DNA of 64,000 bases from CAZLFQ01 sp964625465 (GCA_964625465.1 CAZVFD010000002.1:65750-129749); one strand, 5' to 3'. Numbered from the stretch's first letter, positions 47,174 to 56,155 are shown. The notes: generated by a model not told the origin, from the letters alone. A program made the numbers and translations.

Positions 47174-48394
47174 TTGTCCTTATCTCATAAAATTATGTTC
47201 GGGAATGATAGAGATTATACTAAACCCCCACAACCTTCTGTAAAGCCAACTGAAGAAAAAATATCAGAGCCTTCAAAGTCATCAGAATCTATTCCTCGAT
47301 TGACAGCTTGGGATGTTATTAAACTTTCATTCTTTGGAGTTTTAATTGGTAGCTTTATTGTTTATTTTACCTGTAAATGGACTTGGGGAAATACATTAGA
47401 GAATATTAATTTTAATAATGATTTTAATTATTTAATGAAGTCTGCTGTATCTGTTCCTGTAGATATAATTGATCCAGCTAATAATGGTAAAATTGTTTTG
47501 GTTAATGGAGTTCTTGAATCTAGTGATATTTTACAAGACAAGCATTTTGGAGTGAGTACTCAGGCATTGCAGTTAGTGCGTTTGGTAGAGATGTATCAAA
47601 AGGTAAACGTAGGCGCTGGTAAAGGCGCAAGAACAGAGATGAAATGGACTGATCGTCTTTATTCTAATGATGAGAACCCATCTAAAAAAGAGTATGGGAC
47701 GCAGGTTGTATATGCAAATGAATTAAAGGTAGGTCAATTTAAAGTGTTACCTGAGGCTTTATCTAAAATAAATACCGAGGGAAAAGACTACTATTACAAT
47801 GCTAAAGACTATCAATTATTAGATAAGAATTTTAAGAACAATAATAACCCGCCTATTGAAGATGTTGTAAAAGGTGAATTAGATCTATTTTATATTCACA
47901 ATAAGTATACAAACTTTCCCCTAAGTCAGAGTAATTATGATGCGATTGATGAGGATTTAAAAGGTAGGTTTAAGCTTGTTGATGAGGTATATGCAACTGG
48001 CGATTTGAGTTCGCCTAGTATTGGTGATTATAGAATTAGGTACTTAGTTATGAATCCTATTGAGGTAACAATGATAGGAGTTCAGAATAACGATTCTCTA
48101 GATTTTTTAAAGATTGGTGATGATTATTATAAAATGATAAGAAGTGGGAAGCATACAGTCCAAGAAATGATGGATTTTGAGAAAGATAATGTAGACGCTG
48201 GATTTTCTATCGCTAGATTTTTTCAGTGGTTGTTTCTATCTTTTGGAATATTTTTAGTTCTTAATCCTTTTAGAGTGCTAAAAGATAATAATTCGTTTGT
48301 AGGGAGAGTTACAAGGATTGGTATCTTGCCTATAGCAATTGTCTTATCTTTGTTAGTTGTTGGTTCAGCCTCATTGCTAAATACGATTTTTTAG
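47174..48394 (+). CDS. TMEM43-like membrane protein
   Basis: The product has 406 residues from a TTG start at 47174 or 399 from the ATG at 47195; neither has a clear ribosome-binding site. It has an N-terminal membrane segment (about 50-72), a large middle domain with the TMEM43 hallmarks (DPANNGKIVLVNGVLESSDILQDKHFGVSTQALQL, VRLVEMYQ), and two or three C-terminal membrane segments (about 345-405). TMEM43 (LUMA) is a nuclear-envelope and ER membrane protein in animals, and bacterial relatives are known but uncharacterised. It converges with tadA, overlapping it by 18 bp. Confidence 0.75.
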   Translation: MSLSHKIMFGNDRDYTKPPQPSVKPTEEKISEPSKSSESIPRLTAWDVIKLSFFGVLIGSFIVYFTCKWTWGNTLENINFNNDFNYLMKSAVSVPVDIIDPANNGKIVLVNGVLESSDILQDKHFGVSTQALQLVRLVEMYQKVNVGAGKGARTEMKWTDRLYSNDENPSKKEYGTQVVYANELKVGQFKVLPEALSKINTEGKDYYYNAKDYQLLDKNFKNNNNPPIEDVVKGELDLFYIHNKYTNFPLSQSNYDAIDEDLKGRFKLVDEVYATGDLSSPSIGDYRIRYLVMNPIEVTMIGVQNNDSLDFLKIGDDYYKMIRSGKHTVQEMMDFEKDNVDAGFSIARFFQWLFLSFGIFLVLNPFRVLKDNNSFVGRVTRIGILPIAIVLSLLVVGSASLLNTIF

Positions 48395-48847
48395 TTGATC
48401 ACGTTTTTTGGAGAAAAAGTCTTTAAGTAGTTTTCCGCATTCTTCTTCCATCAATCCACCGTATACCTCTGGTTTATGGTGACAGCTTGATGCGTTAAAA
48501 ATACGCGCTCCATTTTCCACTCCGCCACCTTTAGGATCGTATGCGCCGAAATAAACTCTGCGAATTCGAGATAATGATATAGCATGCGCACACATAGGGC
48601 AGGGCTCAAGTGTGACGTACAGGTCGCACTCAGTTAACTTATTGGATTTAAGTTTCTTTGCAGCTTTGGTTAATGCTATAATCTCTGCATGAAAAGTTGG
48701 GTTGCATTTAGATTCTGTTAAATTATGGGCTTTGGCGATTATTTTGTTCTTGCATACAACTACAGCGCCAACTGGCACTTCGTCTGACATAGAAGCCTTT
48801 TTGGCCTGTTTTAAAGCCTCAATCATGTACTTGTTGTTAAAATTCAT
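48377..48847 (-). CDS. tadA: tRNA-specific adenosine deaminase TadA
   Basis: The 156-residue protein has the zinc-dependent deaminase motifs: HAEIIAL (His and Glu of the active site) and the Cys pair in EPCPMCAHAI. The pattern NDEVPVGAVVV-like (SDEVPVGAVVVCKNK) is typical of TadA, which makes inosine at position 34 of tRNA-Arg(ACG). It starts just left of a palindromic repeat element in the tadA-dacB gap. Confidence 0.93.
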   Translation of the reverse strand: MNFNNKYMIEALKQAKKASMSDEVPVGAVVVCKNKIIAKAHNLTESKCNPTFHAEIIALTKAAKKLKSNKLTECDLYVTLEPCPMCAHAISLSRIRRVYFGAYDPKGGGVENGARIFNASSCHHKPEVYGGLMEEECGKLLKDFFSKKRDQLKNRI

Positions 48848-48880
48848 TTATGTATAATTAATCTGGATATTAATAACTAT

Positions 48881-48960
48881 GTCATACTGAACTTGTTTCA
48901 GCATCTACAAATTGAGATCCTGACACGAAGTGCTGCGAAGCTAAATAAATTCAGGATGAC
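48881..48960. repeat. Palindromic repeat element between tadA and dacB, copy 2
   Basis: This 80-bp element starts GTCATACTGAACTTG and ends AAATTCAGGATGAC, matching the arms of the element at 27400-27459. It contains the small hairpin CTGAACTTGTTTCAG. About 20 extra bases (CACGAAGTGCTGCGAAGC) interrupt the right-hand hairpin. It lies between two divergent genes rather than within a gene. Confidence 0.8.
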
Positions 48961-48982
48961 AACTATAATGAAAATTACATAA

Positions 48983-50335
48983 ATGAAATACATATTTCTA
49001 TCTCTAATTTTATTCGTGAACCTTGCTAATGCTGGGGATTTACCTCACGGAAGTTTATTCGCTGCGAAAATAATAGATTTGGATACCGATGAAGTTGTGT
49101 ATGAAAAACAGCCTGATATGTTACTTATGCCTGCTAGTAGCCAGAAAATTGTTACATTATACTCTGCACTTCGGTTGATAGACGTTGATGATGCTTTTAA
49201 AACCTCGTTGTATACAGATGGGACAATCAAAGATGGTAAGATCAATGGCAATCTATACTTTAAGTTTAATGGTGACCCAGAGTTTACGACTCAAAAATTA
49301 GAAAGAATGATTGAGACACTCAGAGTTCTAAAAGTGAATTCAATTACAAAGGATGTAGTTATCGATGACAGCGAGTATGATGATGAATTTTTCGGCCATG
49401 GTTGGCCAAGTGATCAAACTAAGTTCTGTTATTCAGCGCCTATCTCGGCGATTATGCTAGATAGAAACTGTTACAGGGTTTCAGTTCATAAAAATGCAAA
49501 ATCAGCGAATTTTAGGCTTGAGCAGTTTCCATCGTTTGCAAAAATTATTAATAAAGCCAAGATGACAGAGATGAGTAATCTATGTGAGTTTGAGCTAAGG
49601 GCATTTGGTGATAATAGTTATGTTTTAGATGGGTGCTATCAGCATAAAGATTTACCAGAAGATTTGAATATAGCGATGCAGAATCCAAGAAAAAATGCAT
49701 TGGAAACTATACACTATATTTTAAAAGCAAAGAAAGTTTCTTTTAAGGGTATTAAAATTGGATCTACTCCATCTGGCGCTAAGGAGTTGGCGTATTATAA
49801 ATCGCGTCCAATAAGAAGCTTGCTGAAAGACATGACTAAAGATTCAGATAATTTTGTAAGTGAGGCTATATTCAAACGAATCAGTGCGAAAAATACTGAT
49901 TATGCTGGTGGATGGAAAAATAGCTCCATATTAGTGACCGATTTACTAGTCAAAGATTTGGAAATTAATAGGTCAGATATTAGTGTAAGAGATGGATCAG
50001 GAATTTCTCGTAAAGATTTAATATCACCGAACATTTTTGTGAAGTTGCTGAAATCTGCCTATTCCAAAAATGATGTAAAGAATACATTTGTTGAATCCCT
50101 GCCGATTGCCGGTGTAGACGGGACGCTTCGTAATAGGTTTAAGGATACTCATTTGGAAAAAGTATTGGTAGCCAAGACGGGTAGTATCGATAATGTTTCA
50201 ACTTTATCTGGATATGCTTTTATGCCCTCTGGAAAAAAATATGCTTTTAGTTTGATGACTAACAATTCATTAGAAGCGATGGATAAAATTAAGAAATATG
50301 AAGAAGAATTATTGGTGAGTCACTTGACTAACTAA
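48983..50335 (+). CDS. dacB: D-alanyl-D-alanine carboxypeptidase/endopeptidase (PBP4/DacB)
   Basis: The 450-residue protein has a signal peptide (about 1-17, FLSLILFVNLANAG) and the three penicilloyl-serine motifs of class C PBPs: Ser52-x-x-Lys55 in ASSQKI, SDN at 288-290, and KTGS starting at Lys398. An inserted domain between the first two motifs (about 60-270) is a PBP4 feature. It trims or opens peptide crosslinks in the periplasm. It is the third peptidoglycan enzyme in the window, with mrdA and mltA. Confidence 0.93.
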   Translation: MKYIFLSLILFVNLANAGDLPHGSLFAAKIIDLDTDEVVYEKQPDMLLMPASSQKIVTLYSALRLIDVDDAFKTSLYTDGTIKDGKINGNLYFKFNGDPEFTTQKLERMIETLRVLKVNSITKDVVIDDSEYDDEFFGHGWPSDQTKFCYSAPISAIMLDRNCYRVSVHKNAKSANFRLEQFPSFAKIINKAKMTEMSNLCEFELRAFGDNSYVLDGCYQHKDLPEDLNIAMQNPRKNALETIHYILKAKKVSFKGIKIGSTPSGAKELAYYKSRPIRSLLKDMTKDSDNFVSEAIFKRISAKNTDYAGGWKNSSILVTDLLVKDLEINRSDISVRDGSGISRKDLISPNIFVKLLKSAYSKNDVKNTFVESLPIAGVDGTLRNRFKDTHLEKVLVAKTGSIDNVSTLSGYAFMPSGKKYAFSLMTNNSLEAMDKIKKYEEELLVSHLTN

Positions 50336-50385
50336 GGGTTTTTTAATATCATGTTCATCAATTTTACCATGCTAATTTTTAATAA

Positions 50386-51456
50386 GTGAGTGATTTAGTC
50401 GAAAATATTTCAAACAGTTATGAATACGGATCATTCACTTGTTCAGTTCCTGAGTATGAAGATAATAACAATTATTTAGTGAATAGTAGCTACTTTGCTT
50501 CTCACTCCCCAGTTTTCCCAAACTATGGAGAGTTTGTTTTGCAGAATCAATGTTTGGTTGGTATGGAAGAGTATCAACATGTTGAAAGTCATATTGTTGA
50601 AAGTAAGACATATAATAAAGGCGTCTTAGCGCTAGAGCTAATTACTGTAGCGTCAACTTCTGTATTGGTAGGGAATTATCTAGCTGGGGTTATGGGTGGG
50701 TCTATTGCTTTAGTATCTTGTATATCGACTATATATAATTCTTACGAGCATAATCCAACAGCAGATGAAATTTTATCTGATACTGTAAAATATTCTCAAG
50801 GGGTGCTAAAACACGCAGCTTTTTATGAGATAGCTACACATGAATTCGCTAGAACTTGGTTTATAAATCATATTCTAAAGGAGAAGATAGACTGGCGCTT
50901 TAAATATATGCTTGATTTGTCATATTTTACAACTGGTAACGTGCTTGGTAATTGGGCTGCTGATTCGCTGACAGATATTCAAAACGAGCTCTTTATAGAT
51001 GACGATGAAAGTAAAATTAAGGTTAAATTAGAGCCTTTTCTAACAAAAAAACTGCCGACTACGGCAGTTAAGAGGGTAGTAAAAGAAGTGATGAAGGATG
51101 CGGCTATATTTTCATTCATGTATTATAAGTCATCTGTCAAGAGTTTTGAGGAGTACTTAAAGTATCGAATTAGCCCAGATATAAGGCTACCTCTATATAA
51201 ATGGATTGATGATACTACTTTACCATCCGTATTAGCTCATTTTACCTCTAACGTCTTGGTTTCTACATACTATAATGGTTTTAGTTTTACAAACGCAACC
51301 AAGACATTTGCACATACAACGGCAAAATACGTGCCTGAATATTTGTTGTCGAAGTATGTATTTAAAGATTGGAGTGGAAGGTGGGCAAAATACCCTATAA
51401 TTGCGGTTACCTCATTTACATACATTGCAGCTAAAATTTTGCTGCCAAACCATTAG
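50386..51456 (+). CDS. Hypothetical protein with hydrophobic hairpin
   Basis: The 356-residue protein is not recognised. The frame begins at a GTG (MSDLVENIS...). There is a hydrophobic hairpin at about 80-115 (LELITVASTSVLVGNYLAGVMGGSIALVSCIS) and weaker hydrophobic segments near 290-345. The rest is aromatic-rich, with many Tyr, Phe and Trp, and lacks a signal peptide. It lies between dacB and folD. No function can be suggested; a lineage-specific membrane protein is likely. Confidence 0.55.
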   Translation: MSDLVENISNSYEYGSFTCSVPEYEDNNNYLVNSSYFASHSPVFPNYGEFVLQNQCLVGMEEYQHVESHIVESKTYNKGVLALELITVASTSVLVGNYLAGVMGGSIALVSCISTIYNSYEHNPTADEILSDTVKYSQGVLKHAAFYEIATHEFARTWFINHILKEKIDWRFKYMLDLSYFTTGNVLGNWAADSLTDIQNELFIDDDESKIKVKLEPFLTKKLPTTAVKRVVKEVMKDAAIFSFMYYKSSVKSFEEYLKYRISPDIRLPLYKWIDDTTLPSVLAHFTSNVLVSTYYNGFSFTNATKTFAHTTAKYVPEYLLSKYVFKDWSGRWAKYPIIAVTSFTYIAAKILLPNH

Positions 51457-51513
51457 TACTTCCGTTTTCCTATAAATAGTACTATATTGAAAGCAAATAG
51501 TTCTATGTAACGG

Positions 51514-52377
51514 ATGACAGCGAAAATAATAGATGGAAAAGCTTTTGCGAATAATTTCTGTAACGAGTTGAAGCAAACTGTGCAGCTTTTGAAAGCTAAG
51601 CATAATGTTATTCCAGGTTTGGCTGTGATATTAGTAGGTGATGATCCTGCGAGTCACGTCTATGTTAAAAACAAGATTGTTAAAGCTAAGGAATTAGGTA
51701 TCAATATATTTGATTTTGTAATGCCTGCTGCTGCCTCTGTAAGAATTATAAAAGCAAAAATTGAAAACCTTAACAACGACCTTAAGGTTCACGGAATACT
51801 TGTGCAATTACCTCTGCCTCAAGGCATAGATCAATATGATATTATTGATAGTATAGATCCCATAAAAGATGTAGACGGTTTTACTACTCGTAATATAGGG
51901 TTGCTGCATTCATCTAGAGATTGTCTAGAGCCAAGTACACCGCAAGGCTGTTTAAAACTAATTAAAAGTGTAATGGGGGAAGACCTGTCCGGCAAAAAAG
52001 CTGTTGTGGTAGGAAGATCTATAATCGTTGGAAGGCCAATGGCCACAATGTTGCTGAGAGAGAACTGTACAGTGACTACATTGCACAGTAAGTCATACAA
52101 CATAAAAGAAGAATGTAAGACTGCGGATATCCTAATAGCCGCTGCAGGGCAAAGAGAAATGATAACAGCCGATTTGATAAAGCCAGGTGCTTGTGTTATT
52201 GATATTGGCATTACTCGTCATGAAAATAAACTTTACGGTGATGTTAAATTTGATGAAGTAAAAGAAGTCGCTGGGTTTATTACCCCAGTTCCAGGTGGGG
52301 TGGGCCCAATGACAATTGCTTGTATGTTGAGTAACACAGTTAAAGCAGCATGTATTCAGAAGAAGATAAAGTTATGA
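51514..52377 (+). CDS. folD: Methylenetetrahydrofolate dehydrogenase/cyclohydrolase FolD
   Basis: The 287-residue protein has the FolD motifs: the catalytic Tyr/Lys region GDDPASHVYVKNKIVKAKELGI, QLPLPQGIDQYDIIDSIDPIKDVDGF, the nucleotide-binding GRSIIVGRPMATMLL and the C-terminal PVPGGVGPMTIACML. It interconverts one-carbon folates. The stop codon overlaps the start of the YihY-like gene as ATGA. Confidence 0.96.
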   Translation: MTAKIIDGKAFANNFCNELKQTVQLLKAKHNVIPGLAVILVGDDPASHVYVKNKIVKAKELGINIFDFVMPAAASVRIIKAKIENLNNDLKVHGILVQLPLPQGIDQYDIIDSIDPIKDVDGFTTRNIGLLHSSRDCLEPSTPQGCLKLIKSVMGEDLSGKKAVVVGRSIIVGRPMATMLLRENCTVTTLHSKSYNIKEECKTADILIAAAGQREMITADLIKPGACVIDIGITRHENKLYGDVKFDEVKEVAGFITPVPGGVGPMTIACMLSNTVKAACIQKKIKL

Positions 52378-53237
52378 TTAAGGGTATAATAAAATTTGGT
52401 AAATGTGTAGGTAATAGCATCAACGACTTAATTATGCATGATGGTGTTGAGCATGCAGGTTATTTATCATTTCTTATAATGCTAACCGTATTCCCTTTTC
52501 TTGTATTCTTCATGGCTGCTGTAGGGTTCATTGGGAATGAATCGTTAGGAAATCAGCTCGTTCAGTTAATACTGGATAGCAACTGGGCGCAATTTATAGA
52601 TGCCTTGAAACCCAGAATTGTGGAGATTACTTCTAGCCCTCCTCAAGGATTGCTAACAATTGCTATTGTCAGTGCTATTTGGACAGCCTCCTCTATATTT
52701 GAGGCGTTGAGAACTATTTTAAATAAAGCCTATAGAGTAACTTCTACACCAATGTATTTATGGAGAAGATTAGTAAGTTTTTTTGAGTTTTTTATAGCTG
52801 TAATAATCATAATTTGTTTCTTGGTGAGCTTGGTTGTGCTGCCATGGATATGGAATTTTATAGACAGTATGTTCCACATTAATAATTACACCTTTCTTGC
52901 TTTCTTTTCGCCTGAAAGTGAAAATTTTAGATATTTATTGCTATTAAGTTTTGGGTTGTTACTAATCTGCTTTTCTTACTATTCTTTGCCTAATAAAAAG
53001 CAAAGTTTAAGAAAGAGCTTCCCTGGGGCATTAACAGTGCTAATTGGTTGGACATTATTTACTTGGGTGTTCAAATATTATGTTGCTAACTTTCCTCAAG
53101 TGAACTTGATATACGGAAGTATTGCCGGCATAATAATTTCTTTGCTCTATTTTTATGTTTGCAGTATAATTTACATCTTCGGTGCAGAGTTTAACTACCA
53201 CCTTGAAAATACATTCTTTAAACGTAAGAAAAAATGA
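52374..53237 (+). CDS. YihY/BrkB-family inner-membrane protein
   Basis: I place the start at the ATG at 52374, which overlaps folD by ATGA; the frame is open eight codons further upstream. The 287-residue product has about six membrane segments and the YihY pattern: DGVEHAGYLSFLIMLTVFPFLVFFMA, SAIWTASSIFEALRTILNKAY and the C-terminal YGSIAGIIISLLYFYVCSIIYIFGAEFNYH. The function of this family is unclear; it was once mis-called ribonuclease BN. It couples to kdsB by another ATGA overlap. Confidence 0.85.
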   Translation: MIKGIIKFGKCVGNSINDLIMHDGVEHAGYLSFLIMLTVFPFLVFFMAAVGFIGNESLGNQLVQLILDSNWAQFIDALKPRIVEITSSPPQGLLTIAIVSAIWTASSIFEALRTILNKAYRVTSTPMYLWRRLVSFFEFFIAVIIIICFLVSLVVLPWIWNFIDSMFHINNYTFLAFFSPESENFRYLLLLSFGLLLICFSYYSLPNKKQSLRKSFPGALTVLIGWTLFTWVFKYYVANFPQVNLIYGSIAGIIISLLYFYVCSIIYIFGAEFNYHLENTFFKRKKK

Positions 53238-53953
53238 CGAACACAGCAATATTTATCCCAGCAAGATTAGGAGCAACAAGGCTTCCAAATAAACCTTTAG
53301 CAGATATTGGTGGTAAGCCAATGTTGATACATGTAGCTGAAAAAGCTAGAGATGCAAAAGTGGGTGATGTTTATATTACTTGTCCAGACCAAGAGTTGGT
53401 TGATTTAGCAGCTAAATATGGGTTTAAAGCTATTCTTACCCCACATGAAATCAATACTGGTACAGACAGAATTTATGCTGCGTACAAAGCTTGCGGCAAA
53501 GAATATGATTATATCGTAAATCTTCAGGGCGACATCCCATTAATTAGCCCAAACACTATCAAACATGCTGTAGAAATTCTGCAGGCATCGAATGATGATA
53601 TCTCTACAATTGCCACCTTGATGGATGATGAAAGCGAGAAGACTAATCCAAATGTTGTAAAAGCTATTATTGCGATTAATGGCAGAGCATTATATTTCAC
53701 GCGTACATCTAATTCCCCGCATGGTGAAGGTGATATGTATCACCACGTTGGCATATATGTTTATAGAAAGGATGCACTTAATAAATTTGTACAGTTGAAG
53801 CAAACTCCACTTGAGCTTCGCGAAAGACTGGAACAATTACGCGCGTTAGAAAATGGAATGACCATTCGAATTGGCGTTGTAAAGGATGTAGCTCTTGGTG
53901 TGGATACACCCGATGATTTAGAGAAAATTAGGAAAATTCATTCCAATATGTAA
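53234..53953 (+). CDS. kdsB: CMP-Kdo synthetase (KdsB)
   Basis: The 239-residue protein starts IPARLGATRLPNKPLADIGGKPM, the CTP-binding signature of 3-deoxy-manno-octulosonate cytidylyltransferase, and contains NLQGDIPLISPNTI and YHHVGIYVYRKDAL. It activates Kdo for lipid A core assembly. It overlaps the YihY-like gene by four bases and is followed after two bases by the ydbH-like gene, linking LPS and lipid-transport genes in one operon. Confidence 0.95.
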   Translation: MTNTAIFIPARLGATRLPNKPLADIGGKPMLIHVAEKARDAKVGDVYITCPDQELVDLAAKYGFKAILTPHEINTGTDRIYAAYKACGKEYDYIVNLQGDIPLISPNTIKHAVEILQASNDDISTIATLMDDESEKTNPNVVKAIIAINGRALYFTRTSNSPHGEGDMYHHVGIYVYRKDALNKFVQLKQTPLELRERLEQLRALENGMTIRIGVVKDVALGVDTPDDLEKIRKIHSNM

Positions 53954-53955
53954 AT

Positions 53956-55257
53956 ATGCTGGAAACCCCTCAAGTAAAGCCAAAGATATCACGTAAGTTA
54001 ATTTGGTTTATTGTGGTTTTTGATTTGTTATTAGTAGCTGGTATTCTAGCTTATTTTTTCTTTCCATTTAAAGGAGTTATTGAAAGTAAAGTCATTTCCA
54101 CTTTAGAAGCTGGGGGTTTGAAAGTTTCTAAATTTGAAATTCAGTCCTTTGATACTAGCAGAGCTTCGATCTCTGAACTCAATCTTGGTAGCAATTCTGA
54201 GGTAAAGATTAAAGATATTGTTGTAAATTATGATGCTAAAGGGATAGTTAGTGGCAAAATAAAATCTCTGGAAGTAGGAGATGTTCTATTAAATGCGGTG
54301 AGGAGTCCAGAAGGGATAAGTATTGAAGGCTTAGAATCTTTATTTAAAACTAAGTCTGAAAAAAGCAAAATTGATATTGACCAAATCTTTAAATCATTAC
54401 CTGATAAAGTAACTCTAAAAAAAATATCTCTGAATTTTACAGATAAAGAATTTTCAGTAGATACATCTATTTCGGTTGAGTTAGATATCGATCATGATAA
54501 TAAAACAATTCATGGGCTTTTTAAATCTTCGCCATTCGTAATGGAAAACTCGCCAATCGATATTTATTCTCCAGTATTAGAAGGGTCGCTAGATCTAAAA
54601 CACACACATATTACCACAACTGCGAATTTAGCTAGTAAGGATGCAAGCTTTAATATTAACTTAATTGTCGATGTAGATGTACAAGACATGGAAAACGGTA
54701 AGTTTGAAATATCTAAATTCAAATTACCTATCGGTGGTGGGATTGTCACCTTAGATAAAATAGTTACATCTACAGGTTTTAAAAAGCCAATCCCAATAAA
54801 AGCAAACGTTAAAAATGTTGAGTTATCAGACATTCTTGGCAAAGTTACCAACGGGGAAATAGAAGGTGACGGTAGGTTGTCTGGCAGTGTGAAGCTAGTA
54901 TATCATCCTAGTGGACAAATCGAAATTCAAAATGGACAGTTAGAAGGCGGAAACGAAGGTCTTATAAAGGTTTCGCCAGCATTGATACCAGGTGATAATG
55001 AACAAGTTAAAATGACGAGAACCATCTTGGAAAATTTCAAATATAACATTTTAGAGATGTCGATTCTAGCAGATAAGGATGATAACTCTTTGATTAATAT
55101 GAAGGTTGAGGGGGCTAATCCGAGTTATATGGAAGGGAAGAAAGTAAAGTTGAATATAAATCTGTCTGGTGATACAATACCTATGTTAAAACGTAGTCTA
55201 ATTCCAATGAATGACGTTAAAACCATTATTGACTCAGGGGATAAAAATGAGAAATAA
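53956..55257 (+). CDS. ydbH: YdbH-like intermembrane lipid transport protein (AsmA-like)
   Basis: The 433-residue protein has one N-terminal membrane anchor (about 15-36) and a long beta-strand-rich periplasmic part. The C-terminal part fits the YdbH domain: NVELSDILGKVTNGEIEGDGRLSGSV, IEIQNGQLEGGNEGLIKVSP and a closing VEGANPSYMEGKKVKLNINLS. E. coli YdbH is an AsmA-like protein that, with YnbE, helps move phospholipids to the outer membrane. Here it is about half the length of E. coli YdbH (879 residues), so the bridge may be shorter. YnbE and YdbL follow, confirming the assignment. Confidence 0.82.
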   Translation: MLETPQVKPKISRKLIWFIVVFDLLLVAGILAYFFFPFKGVIESKVISTLEAGGLKVSKFEIQSFDTSRASISELNLGSNSEVKIKDIVVNYDAKGIVSGKIKSLEVGDVLLNAVRSPEGISIEGLESLFKTKSEKSKIDIDQIFKSLPDKVTLKKISLNFTDKEFSVDTSISVELDIDHDNKTIHGLFKSSPFVMENSPIDIYSPVLEGSLDLKHTHITTTANLASKDASFNINLIVDVDVQDMENGKFEISKFKLPIGGGIVTLDKIVTSTGFKKPIPIKANVKNVELSDILGKVTNGEIEGDGRLSGSVKLVYHPSGQIEIQNGQLEGGNEGLIKVSPALIPGDNEQVKMTRTILENFKYNILEMSILADKDDNSLINMKVEGANPSYMEGKKVKLNINLSGDTIPMLKRSLIPMNDVKTIIDSGDKNEK

Positions 55258-55432
55258 TTTTTATGTAGTATTATTGAGTTTATTTGTGGTTGCATGCTCA
55301 CCGACTGTGCAAGTGCAAGCTCCAGATAAGCCTGTAGAAATTAATTTGAATGTAAATATCGAACATAAAATTAAAGTTCAAATTGATAAAGATGTTAAGA
55401 AAGCAATTACTAAAAACCCAGATATATTCTAA
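55247..55432 (+). CDS. ynbE: YnbE-like lipoprotein
   Basis: The 61-residue protein starts at the ATG at 55247, which overlaps the end of ydbH by 11 bp; an earlier in-frame codon exists but would precede the signal peptide MRNNFYVVLLSLFVVAC. The lipobox VVAC puts Cys at position 17. The sequence SPTVQVQAPDKPVEINLNV matches the YnbE family closely. YnbE is an outer-membrane lipoprotein that pairs with YdbH in E. coli. Confidence 0.85.
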   Translation: MRNNFYVVLLSLFVVACSPTVQVQAPDKPVEINLNVNIEHKIKVQIDKDVKKAITKNPDIF

Positions 55433-55444
55433 TAGGAGTATTAT

Positions 55445-55714
55445 ATGAGAAAATTATTATTATCTTCTGCTTTTGTTTTGGCTTTTACAGCTTCGGCATT
55501 CGCTCTGGATCTTCAGTCAGCTCGTTCGCAAGGACTAGTTAAAGAAAATTCTTCTGGTTATATTGAGGCAGTACAATCAAGTTCAGAAGTTGACGCTTTA
55601 GTAAGTGAAGTAAATGCAAAGCGTAAAAAAGAATATGAACGTATTTCTAAAGAAAACGGTCAGTCTGTTGATGTAGTTGGAAAGCTTGCAGCAGAACAGC
55701 TTAAAAATAAATAA
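55445..55714 (+). CDS. ydbL: YdbL-like periplasmic protein (DUF1318)
   Basis: The 89-residue protein has a signal peptide (LLLSSAFVLAFTASAFA) and the DUF1318 pattern: LQSARSQGLVKENSSGYIEAV, VNAKRKKEYERISKENG and a final VGKLAAEQLKNK. YdbL acts with YdbH and YnbE as a third operon member and is thought to modulate their complex. A strong terminator follows at 55735-55768. Confidence 0.85.
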   Translation: MRKLLLSSAFVLAFTASAFALDLQSARSQGLVKENSSGYIEAVQSSSEVDALVSEVNAKRKKEYERISKENGQSVDVVGKLAAEQLKNK

Positions 55715-55734
55715 AGTCTTTTAGATAAATTTTT

Positions 55735-55768
55735 AGCCAGTTAGTCAATGTGCTAACTGGCTTTTTTT
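55735..55768 (+). terminator. Rho-independent terminator after ydbL
   Basis: A perfect 10-bp stem, AGCCAGTTAG and CTAACTGGCT (55735-55744 and 55753-55762), with an 8-base loop, is followed by a run of seven Ts. It ends the kdsB-ydbH-ynbE-ydbL operon and stands before the convergent DUF1905 gene. Confidence 0.88.
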
Positions 55769-55769
55769 A

Positions 55770-56075
55770 TTAGATGACTAAGCTAATATTGATGGTTTTA
55801 TCTGCTTTGATTTTTTCAGCGGTTCTAATCGCCGATTTTATTGGTAGAATGTAAGAACCAAGCTCTTTTGAAGGAAATAGCGATGTTTGCCAAGTACTAT
55901 TTCCGAGTGTTACAGAAACTCTAACAGAGCCCCAAGCAGCTCTTTTGTTCATAGATAAGTATCTCACTTTATCTGACTGCTCTTGCGGTAGTGTTACGAA
56001 GTGCCAAGCAGTAGATCCTTTGTATAGCCAGACCGTTGCTTTAAACTTGATGATACAGTTTTTTGTTTTTGTCAT
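55770..56075 (-). CDS. DUF1905 domain protein
   Basis: The protein is 101 residues from the ATG ending at 56075 (MTKTKNCIIKFKATVWLY). The frame is open to 56120, but the upstream part runs into the ompH terminator hairpin, so the inner start is preferred. The family pattern is clear: AWHFVTLPQEQSDKVR, AWGSVRVSVTLGNSTWQTSLFPSKELGSYILPIK and a final VI. DUF1905 is a small beta-barrel domain of unknown function, often in transcription or stress-linked proteins. It converges with the ydbL operon. Confidence 0.8.
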   Translation of the reverse strand: MTKTKNCIIKFKATVWLYKGSTAWHFVTLPQEQSDKVRYLSMNKRAAWGSVRVSVTLGNSTWQTSLFPSKELGSYILPIKSAIRTAEKIKADKTINISLVI

Positions 56076-56103
56076 TTTGCGAATCTGGTTGTGGGAAGAG
56101 CTG

Positions 56104-56133
56104 AAAATAAAAAAGCCCACTTCCGCGGGCTTT
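56104..56133 (-). terminator. Rho-independent terminator after ompH/skp
   Basis: A stem of AAAGCCC and GGGCTTT (56112-56118 and 56127-56133) is followed on the minus strand by a T-rich tract. It lies 23 bp past the ompH stop codon and ends the bamA-ompH unit. Confidence 0.8.
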
Positions 56134-56155
56134 AATATTAATATTCAAATTTGAA

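Noticed and set aside
55770..56120. Longer DUF1905 ORF starting at 56120
   Set aside because: The extra 15 codons run through the ompH terminator hairpin and are not part of the domain; the ATG ending at 56075 fits better.
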